A stretch of 13,355 nucleotides of DNA from Gammaproteobacteria bacterium (lineage in GTDB: Bacteria > Pseudomonadota > Gammaproteobacteria > SURF-13): positions 1 to 13,355 of the forward strand of contig JAMCTV010000072.1 of the NCBI GenBank assembly GCA_023381235.1. Direction: 5' to 3'. Numbering within the stretch: the stretch's first letter is position 1; each line of letters begins with the position of its first letter. A program made the translations under genes and the position numbers. The notes under the pieces were generated by a model. The model was not told where the DNA came from, did not search any database, and was given only the letters and a program-made list of their open reading frames with translations. This document shows positions 12,417 to 13,355 of this stretch, piece by piece.

Positions 12417-13355
12417 ATGGACGAGCAATATCAGCCTAATAAAATAGAACAAGAAGCCCAGCACTATTGGGAGGATCACCGGGTATTCAAGGCGCAGGAA
12501 GATTCCACGCGCGAAAAATATTATTGCCTCTCGATGTTCCCCTATCCCAGCGGGCGTCTGCACATGGGCCACGTGCGCAATTACACCATCGGCGACGTGA
12601 TCGCGCGTTACCAGCGTATGCGGGGCAAGAACGTGTTGCAGCCGATCGGCTGGGATGCATTCGGCCTGCCGGCGGAAAACGCCGCGATGCAGAACAAGGC
12701 ATCTCCCGCCAAGTGGACCTACGACAATATCGCCTACATGCGCGCGCAACTGAAAAGCCTGGGGTTCGCGTATGACTGGGAGCGTGAGTTGGCCACCTGT
12801 GACCCCGGCTATTACCGCTGGGAGCAGTGGCTGTTCACGCGTTTATTCAAGAAGGGCGTCATCTATAAAAAGAGCGGCGTGGTGAACTGGGACCCGGTGG
12901 ATCAAACCGTGCTCGCCAACGAGCAGGTGATCGAAGGGCGCGGCTGGCGCAGCGGCGCGCCGGTCGAGAAGCGCGAGATCCCGATGTACTATTTCCGCAT
13001 CACCGCCTATGCCGATGAACTGCTCGCGGCCATCGACCGGCTGCCCGGCTGGCCGGAGCAGGTGAAGGCCATGCAGCGCAACTGGATAGGCAAGAGCCGC
13101 GGTATGGAGGTGCATTTTCCGTATGCCGGTGGCGGCGGCGTGCTCAAGGTCTTCACCACGCGTCCCGATACGCTGATGGGCGTGACTTACGTCGCAGTCG
13201 CCGCCGAGCATCCGCTGGCTGCTCAAGCCGTCGCGAAAAATCCCGAACTGCACGCCTTTATTGAAGAATGCAGGAAGGGCGGCTTAACCGAGGCCGAACT
13301 GGCTACGCAGGAAAAGAAAGGCATGGCGACGGGCGAGTTTGTCATTCATCCGTTC
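12417..13355 (+). CDS. leuS: Leucyl-tRNA synthetase, N-terminal part (truncated by window)
   Basis: Class I synthetase that charges tRNA-Leu and edits mischarged tRNA. Only the first 313 residues are present; the reading frame runs off the window end without a stop. Visible are the signature HMGH (49-52) in YPSGRLHMGHVRNYTIGD, GWDAFGLPAENAA (78-90), DQTVLANEQV, and the start of the CP1 editing domain with the threonine-rich TTRPDT (247-252). At the zinc (ZN1) knuckle the cysteines of E. coli LeuRS (159, 176, 179) are replaced by Asp, Gly and Ser (NWDP, RGWRSG), so no zinc is expected there; betaproteobacterial enzymes, as I recall, share this form. The ATG at 12417 has only a weak GAAAG upstream and lies 13 bp after lnt. 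Confidence 0.97.
   Translation, partial: MDEQYQPNKIEQEAQHYWEDHRVFKAQEDSTREKYYCLSMFPYPSGRLHMGHVRNYTIGDVIARYQRMRGKNVLQPIGWDAFGLPAENAAMQNKASPAKWTYDNIAYMRAQLKSLGFAYDWERELATCDPGYYRWEQWLFTRLFKKGVIYKKSGVVNWDPVDQTVLANEQVIEGRGWRSGAPVEKREIPMYYFRITAYADELLAAIDRLPGWPEQVKAMQRNWIGKSRGMEVHFPYAGGGGVLKVFTTRPDTLMGVTYVAVAAEHPLAAQAVAKNPELHAFIEECRKGGLTEAELATQEKKGMATGEFVIHPF

Overview
The window looks like a GC-rich chromosomal segment of a gammaproteobacterium. The first block is tRNA-Gln(UUG)-prs-rplY-pth-ychF. The last block is miaB-phoH-ybeY-corC-lnt-leuS. Both are conserved gene orders of that class, and the proteins align well from memory with their E. coli counterparts. Two details point away from the enterics: a LeuRS without zinc cysteines, of a kind I associate with betaproteobacteria and neighbouring lineages, and a long CTC-type L25. 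An environmental lineage is plausible, but I cannot fix the order or genus from sequence alone.

Layout. Positions 1-50 are the 3' end of tRNA-Gln. Next come prs (102-1055), a spacer with two hairpins and an extended -10 promoter (1056-1298), then rplY, pth and ychF closely packed to 3687. A 120-bp inverted-repeat element (3691-3810) separates ychF from an elongator tRNA-Met (3816-3892). After the tRNA lies a palindrome-rich spacer holding what looks like a broken copy of the tRNA 3' half (3963-4073). Two minus-strand genes follow: an orphan ParA-type ATPase (4083-4793) and a SlyD-type FKBP prolyl isomerase (5051-5557). The spacer between them carries a promoter candidate and a striking AT-rich dyad (4988-5029).

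From 5678 the plus strand resumes. A near-consensus promoter drives an ammonium transporter (5735-6931), whose stop codon overlaps the miaB start by one base. Downstream of miaB is a stretch of about 210 bp made almost entirely of hairpins (8256-8466), several sharing an AGGAT-type loop. A perfect TATAAT then sits only seven bases before the phoH start. phoH, ybeY, corC/ybeX, lnt and the truncated leuS follow with tiny gaps or overlaps, as one probable operon.

How the genes fit together. Most serve translation and RNA: tRNA-Gln, tRNA-Met, L25, peptidyl-tRNA hydrolase, YchF, MiaB, YbeY, PhoH and LeuRS. Prs supplies PRPP for nucleotide, His and Trp synthesis. Lnt finishes lipoprotein acylation, and Amt imports ammonium. 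I found no new multi-gene system, CRISPR array, complete insertion sequence or phage gene. The most unusual material is between genes: the AGGAT-loop palindromes, the inverted-repeat element, the possible tRNA-Met remnant, and the dyad upstream of the orphan parA.
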